DNA of 64,000 bases from Acidobacteriota bacterium. Lineage in GTDB: Bacteria > Acidobacteriota > Thermoanaerobaculia > Multivoradales > Multivoraceae. Each line of letters begins with the position of its first letter. Positions within the stretch are counted from its first letter, which is position 1. The position numbers were made by a program, and so were the translations under genes. Below are positions 1 through 9,594 of the stretch, in pieces. The stretch covers positions 2,571,778 through 2,635,777 of the forward strand of contig JAPOWR010000001.1 in the NCBI GenBank assembly GCA_026707545.1. The letters are read 5' to 3'. The notes below the pieces were generated by a model. The model saw only the letters and a list, made by a program, of their open reading frames with translations, made no database searches and was not told the DNA's origin.

Positions 1-741
1 GTGGAGGGAGTGCCGCTGATGCTCGGCCTGCCGCTCATGGCCTCCCACGCCGACATCTTCGGAACCGAGAGCGCGGCCACGATCGACGGCTACCTCGACC
101 GGTTGGCCGACGCTTACCGGGTGCTGCTCGTCGACTACCCGAACATCGGGGGCAGCACCTCGCCGCCGGCGAAGGAGATGACGGCCCGGCGCGTCTGCTC
201 GGATCTGCTGGCGACCGCCGACGCCGCCGGCTTCCGGGACTTCGTCTACTGGGCGTACTCGTGGGGAGCCGCCGCCGGCCTTCAACTGGCCACCCGCAGC
301 GATCGCCTGTCGGCCCTGGTGGTCGGCGGCTGGCCGCCCCTGGGAGGTCAGTACGCCGACATTCTCCGGGCCGCGCGCCGCCAGGTCGGCAATCCACCGC
401 AGTCGGCCCGGGTCGTGCTCCGCGAAGCGGCCCAGTACGCCCAGTGGGTGACGTTCTACGAGAGCGTGCTCGACTGGCCGGAGCAGCGGGCCGTAGCGGG
501 GATCGATTGTCCCCGGCTGGTGTTCTTCGGCGGCAGTGGCGACGTCGACCCCGGCGGTGAGGACATCCGGATCGCGAGCACCCTTCGGGAGCGCCGGGAC
601 GAGCTTGAGCGGCTCGGCTGGAGGGTGCACGAGTTCCCGGGGCGCGACCACTCCGTGTGCCTCGATCCGGGAAGGGTTGTACCGCCGGTACGGGCCTTCC
701 TCGACCAAGCGCTCTCGCGGACACCATCCGATGAGCGGTAA
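1..741 (+). CDS. alpha/beta hydrolase, 5' end probably cut by window edge
   Basis: Alpha/beta-hydrolase fold protein, substrate unknown. The nucleophile elbow reads AYSWGA with Ser at about residue 87, so Ala replaces the first Gly of GxSxG. The likely catalytic His is in GRDHSVCLDP (about residue 217). The visible N terminus begins directly at the first core strand (GVPLMLGLPLMAS), so the true start probably lies before base 1 and the GTG at base 1 may be internal. The stop overlaps the start of the following transporter by 11 bp, so the two are translationally coupled. The family is clear; the substrate is not. Confidence 0.75.
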   Translation: MEGVPLMLGLPLMASHADIFGTESAATIDGYLDRLADAYRVLLVDYPNIGGSTSPPAKEMTARRVCSDLLATADAAGFRDFVYWAYSWGAAAGLQLATRSDRLSALVVGGWPPLGGQYADILRAARRQVGNPPQSARVVLREAAQYAQWVTFYESVLDWPEQRAVAGIDCPRLVFFGGSGDVDPGGEDIRIASTLRERRDELERLGWRVHEFPGRDHSVCLDPGRVVPPVRAFLDQALSRTPSDER

Positions 742-2104
742 CGCGGCGCTCGGCCGCGGCGTCCTCGGCGCCTACGGAGCGCCCTCGTTCGCGCAGGCCT
801 TCATCCACGGTCCGGCGATCTCCGTCCTGCAGGGCATCTACGCGAAGTTCTTCGGGCTCAGTCTCCAGGAGATCGCGTTCGTCATCCTGATCTCGCGCAT
901 CTTCGACGCGGTCAACGATCCGATCGTCGGTTTTCTCTCCGATCGCTACCGGGCTCGCCACGGCACCCGCAAGCCCTGGCTCCTGGCCGGCTCCCTCATC
1001 GCCGTCATCGCATGCTGGTTCCTCTACGTGCCCAGCGGCGAGGTGACGATGTGGTCCTTCCTCTTCTGGTATCTGCTGGCCGACATCGGCTGGACGGTCT
1101 CGGAAGTGCCTTACAGCGCCTGGCTGGCGGAGATCTCCGACGACTACGAAGAGCGAGCGCGGATCACCACCTGGCGCACGATGGGTCGCTTTCTCGGTCT
1201 GCAGGCCTTCTTCGGACTGCCCCTCGCACTGCAGTCCATCACCGGCTCCACCGACTTCACGCCGGAGACGCTGCGCTGGGCGGCGGCGCTGGCGGCGGTC
1301 GCGCTGCTCGGCACCGCCCTCGTCGCCACCCTGGTCGTGCCCAACGGACGCTTGCGCGAGAAGTCGTCGGGCGGCGACGGATCATCCTCCCTCGTCGACG
1401 CCGGACGCGCCGTCGCCGGCAACCGGCCGCTCCTGAGCTTCACGGGGATGTTCGCCATCGGCGGACTCGGCGCCGGCATCGCCTCGGGCCTCTCGTTCTT
1501 TTACATCGACGGCTACCTGCAGCTCGGCGAGCAGCTCTCCGTGGTGATGATCATCAGCATTCCGATCAGCCTGGTCGCCACTCCGGTCTGGGGCACGCTC
1601 TGCCGCCGCTTCGGCAAGCAACAGGCATGGGCGGTGGGCTACGTCGGCGCCGGCGTCGCCTCGCTCAGCTACTACTTCATCGGCCCGGGCGAGAATGCCG
1701 CGCTGCTGCTCATCACGGCCCTGATCGTCGTCAACGCCCTGATCGTGGTGGAGGCCGTGGCGGCACCGGCCGTGCTGGCGGACGTCGTCGACTACGGACG
1801 CCTGCGGTTTCGCGACGACCATGCCGGCAGCTACTTCGCCTTCTACGCCATGGTGCAGAAGATCAACGTCGGCATCGGCGCCGCGCTGGGCCTCCTGATC
1901 GCGGGGACGTTCGGCTTCGACGCCACGGTCACGACCCAGAGCGCGAGCGGCCGGTTCGGCCTGCTGCTCGCGTTCTCGCTGCTGCCAGCGGCGTTCCTCT
2001 GCGTTGCCGCGATGTGGATCTGGCGCTTCCCGATCGATCGGCGACGACACGCCGTCATCATCGCGGCGATCGAGCGCAGGGCCGCGCGCGAGATCGAGCC
2101 CTGA
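731..2104 (+). CDS. MFS transporter, GPH (glycoside-pentoside-hexuronide:cation symporter) type
   Basis: About 457 residues with some twelve hydrophobic segments. The loop between early helices reads FDAVNDPIVGFLSDR, which is the GPH/MelB-type signature, followed by a basic stretch RYRARHGTRKPW. Members co-transport sugars, glycosides or related small molecules with a cation across the inner membrane. I chose ATG 731 because it opens directly into the first helix region and overlaps the upstream hydrolase stop (739-741), the usual coupling geometry. The frame stays open upstream but only as a shadow of the hydrolase. The M3 peptidase begins one base after its stop. Substrate not predictable from sequence. 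Confidence 0.85.
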   Translation: MSGNAALGRGVLGAYGAPSFAQAFIHGPAISVLQGIYAKFFGLSLQEIAFVILISRIFDAVNDPIVGFLSDRYRARHGTRKPWLLAGSLIAVIACWFLYVPSGEVTMWSFLFWYLLADIGWTVSEVPYSAWLAEISDDYEERARITTWRTMGRFLGLQAFFGLPLALQSITGSTDFTPETLRWAAALAAVALLGTALVATLVVPNGRLREKSSGGDGSSSLVDAGRAVAGNRPLLSFTGMFAIGGLGAGIASGLSFFYIDGYLQLGEQLSVVMIISIPISLVATPVWGTLCRRFGKQQAWAVGYVGAGVASLSYYFIGPGENAALLLITALIVVNALIVVEAVAAPAVLADVVDYGRLRFRDDHAGSYFAFYAMVQKINVGIGAALGLLIAGTFGFDATVTTQSASGRFGLLLAFSLLPAAFLCVAAMWIWRFPIDRRRHAVIIAAIERRAAREIEP

Positions 2105-2105
2105 A

Positions 2106-4160
2106 GTGGCCGCAGGTACCGAAGCAGCCTCCCTGCTCGAGCCCTGGCCGGACGTGGCCGGCACTGGTGTCGGTCTGCCGCCGTTCGAGCGACTCGAACC
2201 ACGCAGCCTGGAGGAGGCGCTCGAACTCGCCCTCGGCGAACGGCGCGAAGCCGTCGCCGCGACCGCGGGCGATCCGCGGCCGCCGACGTTCGAGAACACG
2301 GTCGAGGCGCTCGAGGTCGGTGCCGTGCCGCTGGCCCGCCTCGAGAATCTGCTGAGGCACCTGGCCAGCACCGGATCGGGCGAGGAGATCCAGGCGCTGC
2401 ACCAGCGGATGGCGCCGCGGCTTGCGGCGCTGGAGGACGAGATCGCGGGCCAGCGCAACCTGCTGAAGCGAATCGCTGCGGTGCTGGAGCAGAAGTGCCT
2501 GAGGGCGGAGCAGCGGCGACTCACCGAAGTGCTTCGGGAGCGTCTTCGCCTCCGCGGTGCGGGTCTCGAACCCGAGGCGCGGACCCGCTGGACGCAGGTG
2601 AACGCCCGCCTATCGGAACTCCAGGTGCGGTTCAGGCGCAACCTGACGGCCGAGCAGGACGCGCTCGTTCTCTGGCTCGCCGACGAAGACGATCTCGATG
2701 GCCTCCGCGACGAGCAGCGCGCCGCCATGGCGGAGGCCGCCGGCAAGCGCGGCCGGCCCGGACAGTGGGCCCTGCCGATCCAGCGTCCGATGGTGTGGCC
2801 CTTTCTCACGAGATCGCGGCGACGCGACCTGCGCGAGCGCGTCTGGAAGCTCTGGATGGGCCGCGGCGCCAACGACGGCGGGCACGACAACCGGCCGGTG
2901 ATGGCCGAGATCCTCCGTCTGCGCGGGGAGAAGGCGCGGCTGCTCGGCTACCCGTCCTACGCGGATCTGGCGATGGATACCCGAATGGCGGCCAACCCGC
3001 AGGCCGCGCTCGACCTGCTGCTGGAAGTCTGGAGCGCCGTGGAAACCACGACGCAACGACAGCTCGCCGAGTTGCAGAAGCTGGCCCAAGCGGACGGACT
3101 GGAAGGGGAACTACAGGCCTGGGATCGCCTCTACTACGCGGAGAGGTACCGACAGTCGCACTTCGGTCTCGACGCCGACGCGGTGCGCCCCTACCTTTCC
3201 CTCGACGCCGTGAAGTCAGCGCTGTTCTGGAGCGCGGAGCGTCTGTACGGACTTCGCTTTCGCCGCCTCGACGAAGCGCCCGCCTACCATCCCAAGGTCG
3301 AAGCGTTCCTCGTCCACCGCGGCGACGATCCGCTCGGCGTGCTCTGGCTCGATCTCCAACAGCGGGAGGGCAAGTCGCCCGGTTCATGGCAGGCGCAACT
3401 GCAGGCTCGCTCCTCTCACCCGGTACCGAGCCGCGTCCACACCGTGGTCGTATCCAGCCTGCCCAGGCCGCGGGACGGCGAGCCCGCGCTCCTCGTCTGG
3501 GAACTCGCCAATGTGCTCTTCCACGAGTTCGGTCACGCGTTGCACATGCTCCTCTGCCGGGCCGGCTACCCGTCGCTGGGCAGCCTCGCCGTCGAATGGG
3601 ACTTCATCGAGCTGCCCGCGCTGCTCAACGAGCGCTGGTTACGGGATCGGGAACTGCTCTCCCTGCACGCTCGCCACGTCGAGACCGGCGAACCGATGCC
3701 CGAAGAACTCGTCGCCTCGCTCGACGAGGCGCTGCGCTACGACCGGATCTTCAGCCTCACGCTCGAGTACCTGGCAACCGCGATCGTCGACCTCAGGCTC
3801 CACCAGCTCGCCGACGGCCGCGCCATCGACGCCATGGCGGTGGAAGAAGAAGTCCTGTCCGAACTCGGCGTACCGGCAGCCGTCGAGCCGCTGCTCCGGG
3901 TCCCCCACGCCGTGCACACCTTCTCGGAGGAGGTCTACGCCGCCGGCGTCTACTCCTACCTCTGGTCCGACGTCCTGGCCGCCGAGGCCGGCAACCTGTT
4001 CGAACGATCTCCCGGAGGCCTGTGGGAACCGCGGGTCGCCGACCGCTATCGCGCGACGATTCTGGAAGCGGGAAGCACAGCGCCCGCCGCGGAGCTGTTT
4101 CGCGCTCTCATCGACAGGGAGCCCTCACCGAGGGCGCTGCTCGACAGGTTCGGCCTTTGA
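2106..4160 (+). CDS. M3 family zinc oligopeptidase (thimet oligopeptidase/PrlC/Dcp-like)
   Basis: About 684 residues, the normal size for the family. The zinc site is complete: HEFGH with His473, Glu474 and His477, and the third ligand Glu502 in DFIELPALLNERW. No signal peptide is visible, so it should act in the cytoplasm, cleaving short peptides of roughly 5-20 residues. The GTG start at 2106 lies one base after the transporter stop (2102-2104), so the two are co-translated. It is convergent with the SDR gene ending at 4175, with only 14 bp between. With the POT transporter, GGT and M19 genes downstream it fits a peptide-degradation role. Confidence 0.92.
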   Translation: MAAGTEAASLLEPWPDVAGTGVGLPPFERLEPRSLEEALELALGERREAVAATAGDPRPPTFENTVEALEVGAVPLARLENLLRHLASTGSGEEIQALHQRMAPRLAALEDEIAGQRNLLKRIAAVLEQKCLRAEQRRLTEVLRERLRLRGAGLEPEARTRWTQVNARLSELQVRFRRNLTAEQDALVLWLADEDDLDGLRDEQRAAMAEAAGKRGRPGQWALPIQRPMVWPFLTRSRRRDLRERVWKLWMGRGANDGGHDNRPVMAEILRLRGEKARLLGYPSYADLAMDTRMAANPQAALDLLLEVWSAVETTTQRQLAELQKLAQADGLEGELQAWDRLYYAERYRQSHFGLDADAVRPYLSLDAVKSALFWSAERLYGLRFRRLDEAPAYHPKVEAFLVHRGDDPLGVLWLDLQQREGKSPGSWQAQLQARSSHPVPSRVHTVVVSSLPRPRDGEPALLVWELANVLFHEFGHALHMLLCRAGYPSLGSLAVEWDFIELPALLNERWLRDRELLSLHARHVETGEPMPEELVASLDEALRYDRIFSLTLEYLATAIVDLRLHQLADGRAIDAMAVEEEVLSELGVPAAVEPLLRVPHAVHTFSEEVYAAGVYSYLWSDVLAAEAGNLFERSPGGLWEPRVADRYRATILEAGSTAPAAELFRALIDREPSPRALLDRFGL

Positions 4161-4174
4161 TGAAGAAGCGGCCC

Positions 4175-4924
4175 CTAACCACGGCCCATGAACGGCATCT
4201 GGTTCGCCATCACCGTCAGGAAAGGCACGTTCGCGTCGAGCGGAAGCGCCGCCATGTAGCGCACCGCGTCGACGACGGCGCGCACGTCGATGGTGGGTTC
4301 CGGCATTGTTCTGCCGTCGGGTTGGGCCACGCCCTCGGACATCCGCGCGGTCATTCGCGTGTAGGCGTTGCCGATGTCGATCTGCCCGCAGGCGATGTTG
4401 AACCGGCGGCCGTCCAGCGAAGTCGACCGCGTGAGCCCGGTGATCGCGTGCTTCGTGGCGGTGTACGGCGCCGAGTTGGGGCGCGGCACGTGCGCGGAGA
4501 TGGAACCGTTGTTGATGATCCGTCCGCCCTGGGGATCCTGTTCCTTCATCAGCCTGACCGCCCGTTGCGTGCAGAGAAAGGCGCCGGTCAGGTTGACCCC
4601 GACCACCCGGTTCCACTGTTCGAGGGTCAGGTCCTCGATCGGCACGGGCGGCGCGCCGGTGCCGGCGTTGTTGAACAGCAGGTCCAGCCGGCCGAACGCG
4701 CTCGTCAGGCGGTCGAACACCGCCTGAACACCCTCCACGGTGCTGATGTCCGCGGCTACGACCGAGACCTTCCCGGAATCGCGCGCGCCGCTCTTCGTCT
4801 CGACCAGCCGATCCTCGCGGCGACCCGCGATGAGCACGTGGTAGCCGTCCTCGACCAATCCGTGCGTCACCGCGCGACCGATCCCGCTGCCGCCGCCGGT
4901 GACGATTGCGACCTTGTTTGCCAA
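4175..4924 (-). CDS. SDR family NAD(P)-dependent oxidoreductase
   Basis: 249-residue classical short-chain dehydrogenase. The nucleotide-binding motif is TGGGSGIG near the N terminus, then LFNNAGTG, catalytic Ser in the NNGSISAH segment and Tyr-x-x-x-Lys in YTATKHA. I chose TTG 4924 because it is preceded by AAGGGA at a 6-base spacing and starts the Rossmann strand at the expected distance ([12 protein letters not shown]). It is divergent from the POT transporter with a 153 bp spacer that should hold both promoters. Substrate unknown; SDR sequence alone does not give it. Confidence 0.9.
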   Translation of the reverse strand: MANKVAIVTGGGSGIGRAVTHGLVEDGYHVLIAGRREDRLVETKSGARDSGKVSVVAADISTVEGVQAVFDRLTSAFGRLDLLFNNAGTGAPPVPIEDLTLEQWNRVVGVNLTGAFLCTQRAVRLMKEQDPQGGRIINNGSISAHVPRPNSAPYTATKHAITGLTRSTSLDGRRFNIACGQIDIGNAYTRMTARMSEGVAQPDGRTMPEPTIDVRAVVDAVRYMAALPLDANVPFLTVMANQMPFMGRG

Positions 4925-5077
4925 GTCCGTTCCCTTCGCCGTGGAATGCTGCGGCGCCGAGTCTACGCCCCGCGGCCGTTCGTCCACGACGTCCTCCAGC
5001 CTTCCGGGCCGGAGGAGAGGGTCCCCGGGGGCTGTCGGAAGGCGGCACTCGCGCCTGGACTGTAGGGTGCTTCGATC

Positions 5078-6637
5078 GTGAGCCTCTGGCGAAGGATCCC
5101 GGTCTTCCGCGACCACCCGCCCGGACTGGGCGTCTGCTTCCTGGTCGAGATGTGGGAGCGCTTCTCGTACTACGGGATGCGGGCGCTGCTCATCTTCTAC
5201 CTGACGCAGCACTTCCTCTTCAGCGACAGCCGGGCCTTCGTGCTCTACGGCGCCTACGCGTCGATGGTCTACCTGCTGCCGGTGCTCGGCGGCGCGGTGG
5301 CGGACCGCTGGCTCGGCCCGCGCAAGGGGGTCACCTTCGGCGCTCTGCTGCTCGTCGCCGGTCACTTCCTGATGACGATCGAGGGGCCAGCGGCGACGGA
5401 GATCTCATCCGTCGGAGGGTTGGTCGTCGAACGCAGCGAGTTCCACCTGAGCCTGTTCTACCTGGCGCTGGCTCTGATCGCGACCGGCGTGGGATTCCTC
5501 AAGACGAACGCCTCCACGATCGTTGGCGCTCTCTACGAGGAAGGCGATCCGCGCCGGGATTCCGGCTTCACCGTCTTCTACATGGGGATCAACCTGGGCG
5601 CGGCGGTCGCTCCCCTGCTCTGCGGCTGGCTGGGCCAGACCTACGGCTGGCGCTACGGCTTCGGACTCGCCGGCGTCGGCATGCTGGCCGGACTGCTGCT
5701 CTACCTGAGGGGCCAGAAGTACCTCCGCGGCCACGCGGATCCGCCGCGGCCCGAGTCGCTGAAGGAGCGCGTGCTCCCCGGACTCCCGCGCGAAGCCGCC
5801 ATCTACCTCGCGAGCCTGGGCCTCGTCGGCGGCGTCTGGTGGGTGCTCCAGCACCCGCCGGTCGTCGGCGGCCTGCTGTCGGCCACCGGCGCGGCGCTGG
5901 GCCTCTTCGTCCTCTACTACGCGCTGCGACGGTGCGATCGGACGGAGCGCGACCAGCTTCTGGCCTGCGCCGTCCTGGTGGCCTTCACCATCGGCTTCTG
6001 GGCCTTCTACGAGCAGATGGGCAGCTCGCTCAACCTCTTCGCCGACCGCATGGTCGACCGCGAGTTCGCAGGCTTCGAGATTCCGGCCTCCACGCTGCAG
6101 TCCCTGCCGGCGATCTACGTCATCGCACTGGCGCCGCTGTTCAGTTGGCTGTGGCTCGCGCTCGGCCGGCGCGGCAGGGAGCCTTCGACACCCGTCAAGT
6201 TCGTACTCGCGATCGTCCAGATCAGTCTCGCCTTCCTTGTACTGGTGCTAGGCAGCGCCCTGCGGCCGGACGACGGCAAGGTCGCTCTGATCTGGTTCGC
6301 CCTCACCTTCCTGCTGATGGTGACCGGCGAGCTCTGCCTGGCGCCGGTCGGCATGTCGATGGTGACCCGGCTCTCGCCGAAGAAGATCGTCTCGACGATG
6401 ATGGGATCGTTCATGCTCGCCTACGCGGCCTCGAGCTACATCTCGGGGTTGATCGCCCGGCTGACGAGCGCAACGACGGTCGGCGGAGAGGTTGCCGACT
6501 TCGAGGCGGCGCTCTCCACGTACGGCAACGTCTACACACGAATCGGGCTCCTGGCTCTGCTCGTCGCAGCGGTGCTCGGCGCACTGACGCCGCTGCTCGT
6601 GCGCTGGATGCACGCTTCGGGGTCGCGGTCGGCGTAA
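5078..6637 (+). CDS. POT/PTR2 family proton-dependent oligopeptide transporter
   Basis: 519 residues with about fourteen predicted membrane segments. The N terminus carries the family signature E-x-x-E-R-F-x-Y-Y-G ([10 protein letters not shown], residues 24-33), the proton-coupling motif of POT transporters, and the second signature FYMGINLGA falls at about residue 166. It imports di- and tripeptides with protons. A GTG start with no strong Shine-Dalgarno; a TAGGGT sequence ten bases upstream could be a -10 element. The gene is followed at 12 bp by a secreted gamma-glutamyltransferase homologue and then an M19 dipeptidase, so uptake and hydrolysis of small peptides are probably co-expressed. 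Confidence 0.92.
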   Translation: MSLWRRIPVFRDHPPGLGVCFLVEMWERFSYYGMRALLIFYLTQHFLFSDSRAFVLYGAYASMVYLLPVLGGAVADRWLGPRKGVTFGALLLVAGHFLMTIEGPAATEISSVGGLVVERSEFHLSLFYLALALIATGVGFLKTNASTIVGALYEEGDPRRDSGFTVFYMGINLGAAVAPLLCGWLGQTYGWRYGFGLAGVGMLAGLLLYLRGQKYLRGHADPPRPESLKERVLPGLPREAAIYLASLGLVGGVWWVLQHPPVVGGLLSATGAALGLFVLYYALRRCDRTERDQLLACAVLVAFTIGFWAFYEQMGSSLNLFADRMVDREFAGFEIPASTLQSLPAIYVIALAPLFSWLWLALGRRGREPSTPVKFVLAIVQISLAFLVLVLGSALRPDDGKVALIWFALTFLLMVTGELCLAPVGMSMVTRLSPKKIVSTMMGSFMLAYAASSYISGLIARLTSATTVGGEVADFEAALSTYGNVYTRIGLLALLVAAVLGALTPLLVRWMHASGSRSA

Positions 6638-6649
6638 GCTCCGAAGACG

Positions 6650-8434
6650 ATGAAGCAAAGAACTCTCCGCGCCCTCTGCCTCGCCGCTTGGTTCGTCCTC
6701 GCCACGCCTGCCGCGTTCGCCGGCGCGGCCGACGAGGCGACGGTCGACCTCAGCCCGGCCAACTGGAGCGACCGCGAGGCGCTCGAGGAGCTGAACGCCT
6801 TCTTCGAGACGGACAAGCCACTTGCCGAAGGCGAGAACGGCGTGATCAGCGGCACCACCGGACCGGCTGCGGTCAGGGCCGGCCTCGAGGTCCTCCGCCA
6901 GGGCGGCACCGCAGCCGACGCCGTGATCGCCACCGCGCTCACCCAGATCTCCCTGGCCGGCGGCGCCTGGGTGAGCTACGCCGGGATCTTCAACCTCGTC
7001 TACTACGAGGCGGAGAGCGGCCAAGTGTTCAACATCAACGGCGCCTACGACACCGTCCGCGGCGAGACCGAGCCGATGACGATCCCGACATCGACGACGA
7101 TCGGCGCCAAGCACCAACCGAGCGGCCGCACCGCCCTCGTGCCCGGTTTCTTCGGCGGCCTCGGCGCCACGCACGATCGTTTCGGAAAGCTGCCGTGGGC
7201 CAGCCTCTTCGAACCGGCGATCCACTACGCGGAGAACGGCGTCCTGCTCGGCTCCATCCACACGAGCATGATCGAGATGCGCAAGGAAGCGCTCTCCCGC
7301 CTGCCCGCGACCCGCCGCATCTTCACCGACGATGACGGCGCCTTTCTCGGCGAAGGGGACCTGCTCCGGCAGCCGGAACTCGCGGCGACCCTCCGCGCCG
7401 TCGCCGATCAGGGGATCGACTACGTCTACCGCGGCCCCTGGGCCGAACGGCTGGTCGAGGCGGTCCAGCGCGACGGCGGCAAGCTTTCGATGGAGGACAT
7501 GCGGAGCTACGAGGCCCTCGTCGCCGAGCCGGTGCACTCCACCTACAACGGCTTCGACGTCTACGGCCACGGCCTGCCGGCGCAGGGCGGCGTCCACGTG
7601 GCCGAAGTGCTCAACCTCTCCGAGGCGGCCGGACTGCGAGACATGGGTCACTACGCGAAGTCGCCGGAGGCCTTCTTCTGGGTCAACCAGATGACCAACC
7701 TGATGAGCCTCGTCTTCCTGCCCGAGCCGATGCGCCGCACGCTGTACGGCGATCTCGACTCCACCCTGGCGGGCAGAACCAGCAAGGAGAACGCCGCGGG
7801 TCTCTGGGCGAGGATGCAGTCGGGCATCGCTCCCCTGACCAAGGTCCCCGCCCCGGTCGATCCGAAGCACTCGGACGCCATCGTCGCGATCGACGCCTGG
7901 GGCAACGTCGCCGCGGTCGTCCACACGATCAACACCTCGGCCTGGGGCGACACGGCGATCTTCGTCGACGGCATCTCGATCCCCGACTCGGCGGCCTTCC
8001 AGCAGGCGCTAATCGCCGAGACCGGCCCCGGCAATCGGCTCCCCGACCCGACCGAGCCGATGATCGTCTTGCGGGACGGCAAGCCGGTGGCCGCCCTCGC
8101 CTCCATCGGCTCCGGTCTGCACCAGAAGACGATCAGCGTCCTCCTGAACCTGCTCGACTGGGAGATGGACATCAAGGAGGCGATCGACGCTCCGTCCCCG
8201 CACCTGCCGGCCTTCGGGCCCCTGGGCTCGCCGACCACACAGGTCATCGAAGGCGACTTCCCTCCCGAACTGCTCGAGGCGGCGCGCGGGCTCGGGCTCC
8301 AGATCAAGGTGGTGCCGGCCGGCATCGAGTCGCGGGCGCCGCGCGGCTACGTCGTCGGCGCGACGATCGGTGAGGACGGCAAGCGGCGCGCCGCGGCGAC
8401 CACCCTGCTCAGCGGTCTGGCGCTGTCGCACTGA
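6650..8434 (+). CDS. divergent gamma-glutamyltransferase-family Ntn hydrolase (Ser at nucleophile position)
   Basis: 594 residues, with a signal peptide (residues 1-24, ending AFA), so periplasmic. The overall fold matches GGT/acylase Ntn hydrolases: RAGLEVLRQGGTAADAV near the N terminus and DAWGNVAAVVHTINT in the small-subunit region. Aligned with classical GGTs, the Thr that becomes the small-subunit N terminus is Ser408 (KHSDAIVAID), the following Thr-His are Asp-Ala, and the glutamate-binding Arg of the DFREMAP segment is missing (INGAYD). It may therefore be an amidase with another substrate, or an inactive homologue. It sits between the peptide transporter and the dipeptidase. Confidence 0.85.
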   Translation: MKQRTLRALCLAAWFVLATPAAFAGAADEATVDLSPANWSDREALEELNAFFETDKPLAEGENGVISGTTGPAAVRAGLEVLRQGGTAADAVIATALTQISLAGGAWVSYAGIFNLVYYEAESGQVFNINGAYDTVRGETEPMTIPTSTTIGAKHQPSGRTALVPGFFGGLGATHDRFGKLPWASLFEPAIHYAENGVLLGSIHTSMIEMRKEALSRLPATRRIFTDDDGAFLGEGDLLRQPELAATLRAVADQGIDYVYRGPWAERLVEAVQRDGGKLSMEDMRSYEALVAEPVHSTYNGFDVYGHGLPAQGGVHVAEVLNLSEAAGLRDMGHYAKSPEAFFWVNQMTNLMSLVFLPEPMRRTLYGDLDSTLAGRTSKENAAGLWARMQSGIAPLTKVPAPVDPKHSDAIVAIDAWGNVAAVVHTINTSAWGDTAIFVDGISIPDSAAFQQALIAETGPGNRLPDPTEPMIVLRDGKPVAALASIGSGLHQKTISVLLNLLDWEMDIKEAIDAPSPHLPAFGPLGSPTTQVIEGDFPPELLEAARGLGLQIKVVPAGIESRAPRGYVVGATIGEDGKRRAAATTLLSGLALSH

Positions 8435-8470
8435 GCCGCCACCAATGGCCGGAATCGGGAGAGGACACTG

Positions 8471-9574
8471 ATGGAGATCTCTGAGCGCGCCGCCGCTCTT
8501 CACCGCGAATCGATCGTGATCGACGGTCACTGCGACATCCTGATTCCCGTCAGCGACGGCAAGGTGAAGCTTGACCAAGGGGTCGAACTCCCCGACTCAG
8601 AGGGCTGGCAGCCGCCGCTCGGATTCGACATCGGCCCCTTCGCCCTGTTCGGGATGTCGGCGCACACCGTCTGGTTCGGCTGCATGGGCCAGTACGACCT
8701 GCGGCGCTGGCGGGAAGGCGGCATCACCTCGCAGCTCTGCGCGGTCTACCTCGACGACGAGCAGCTCAACAGCCCGCTCCACCGCGGCCTCGAGATGACC
8801 TGGAACCTGCACCACGAGGTCGAGCGGCTCGACGACCTGGTGCTCGCCACCTCGGTGGCCGAGATCCGCCAGGCCAAGAAGGACGGACGCGTCGCGCTCG
8901 TCTTCTCCTTCGAGGGCTGCGAGGCGCTGGGCGCGGACCCGCGCTTCCTCGACCTCTACTACAAGCTCGGGCTGCGGGTGGCCAGCCTGACCCACACCCG
9001 CCGCAACATCTACGCCGACGGCTGCTGGGCCGCCGACGATCAGGGCGGGCTGACGGCGGCCGGCAAGGCCCTCATCGACCGCATGGCGGAACTGAACATC
9101 ATCGTCGACCTGGTGCACATCGGCGAACGCGGCTTCTGGGAGATCCTCGACCGGGTCGACCGTCCGGTCATCCTCTCCCACACGACGCCCACCATGTTTC
9201 CCAACAGCGACCCGGAGTCCCGCCTCGGCGGAGGCACCCTTCCGCGAACACGCCTGGAGCTACCGCGCGACCGGAAGATGCTGGAGGCACTCGCAGAGAA
9301 CGGCGGCGTGCTGGGCCTGATCCACATCACCCACCGCAACCTGTCCGAGGTCGTCGACGACATCGAGACCGCGCTCGACGTGATGGGCCCGGACCACATC
9401 GGCATGGGCAGCGACCACTACGGCCTCGAACTCGCGCCCGAGGGCCTGGAGCACATAGGCAAGGTCCCCGCCATCACCGAGGAGCTGGTCCGCCGTGGCC
9501 ACAGCGACGAGACGATTCGCAAGTTCCTCGGCGAGAACTACCTCCGCGTCTTCGAGGAAGTCTGGGGGCAGTAA
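8471..9574 (+). CDS. membrane (renal-type) dipeptidase, peptidase family M19
   Basis: 367-residue zinc dipeptidase with a complete metal site: His20 and Asp22 in DGHCD, bridging Glu148 in FSFEGCEA, His216 in DLVHIGERG, His237 in ILSHTTP and Asp315 in GSDHYG. No signal peptide is visible, so cytoplasmic. It hydrolyses dipeptides, in many homologues with tolerance for a C-terminal D-residue. The start is supported by GGAGAGG about six bases upstream. It follows the GGT-like gene by 36 bp and ends at a hairpin shared with the convergent S9 peptidase gene. Compare the degenerate paralogue at 25581. Confidence 0.93.
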   Translation: MEISERAAALHRESIVIDGHCDILIPVSDGKVKLDQGVELPDSEGWQPPLGFDIGPFALFGMSAHTVWFGCMGQYDLRRWREGGITSQLCAVYLDDEQLNSPLHRGLEMTWNLHHEVERLDDLVLATSVAEIRQAKKDGRVALVFSFEGCEALGADPRFLDLYYKLGLRVASLTHTRRNIYADGCWAADDQGGLTAAGKALIDRMAELNIIVDLVHIGERGFWEILDRVDRPVILSHTTPTMFPNSDPESRLGGGTLPRTRLELPRDRKMLEALAENGGVLGLIHITHRNLSEVVDDIETALDVMGPDHIGMGSDHYGLELAPEGLEHIGKVPAITEELVRRGHSDETIRKFLGENYLRVFEEVWGQ

Positions 9575-9594
9575 CGCCGCCCTTCAGGGCGGCG
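9575..9594. terminator. bidirectional terminator hairpin overlapping the S9 gene stop
   Basis: A perfect 9-bp GC-rich inverted repeat (CGCCGCCCT and AGGGCGGCG) with a 2-base loop. It begins right after the TAA of the M19 gene (9572-9574), and its right arm contains part of the S9 gene stop on the other strand (9584-9586). It can serve both strands. No T-run follows on either side, so this is a structural inference. Confidence 0.5.
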
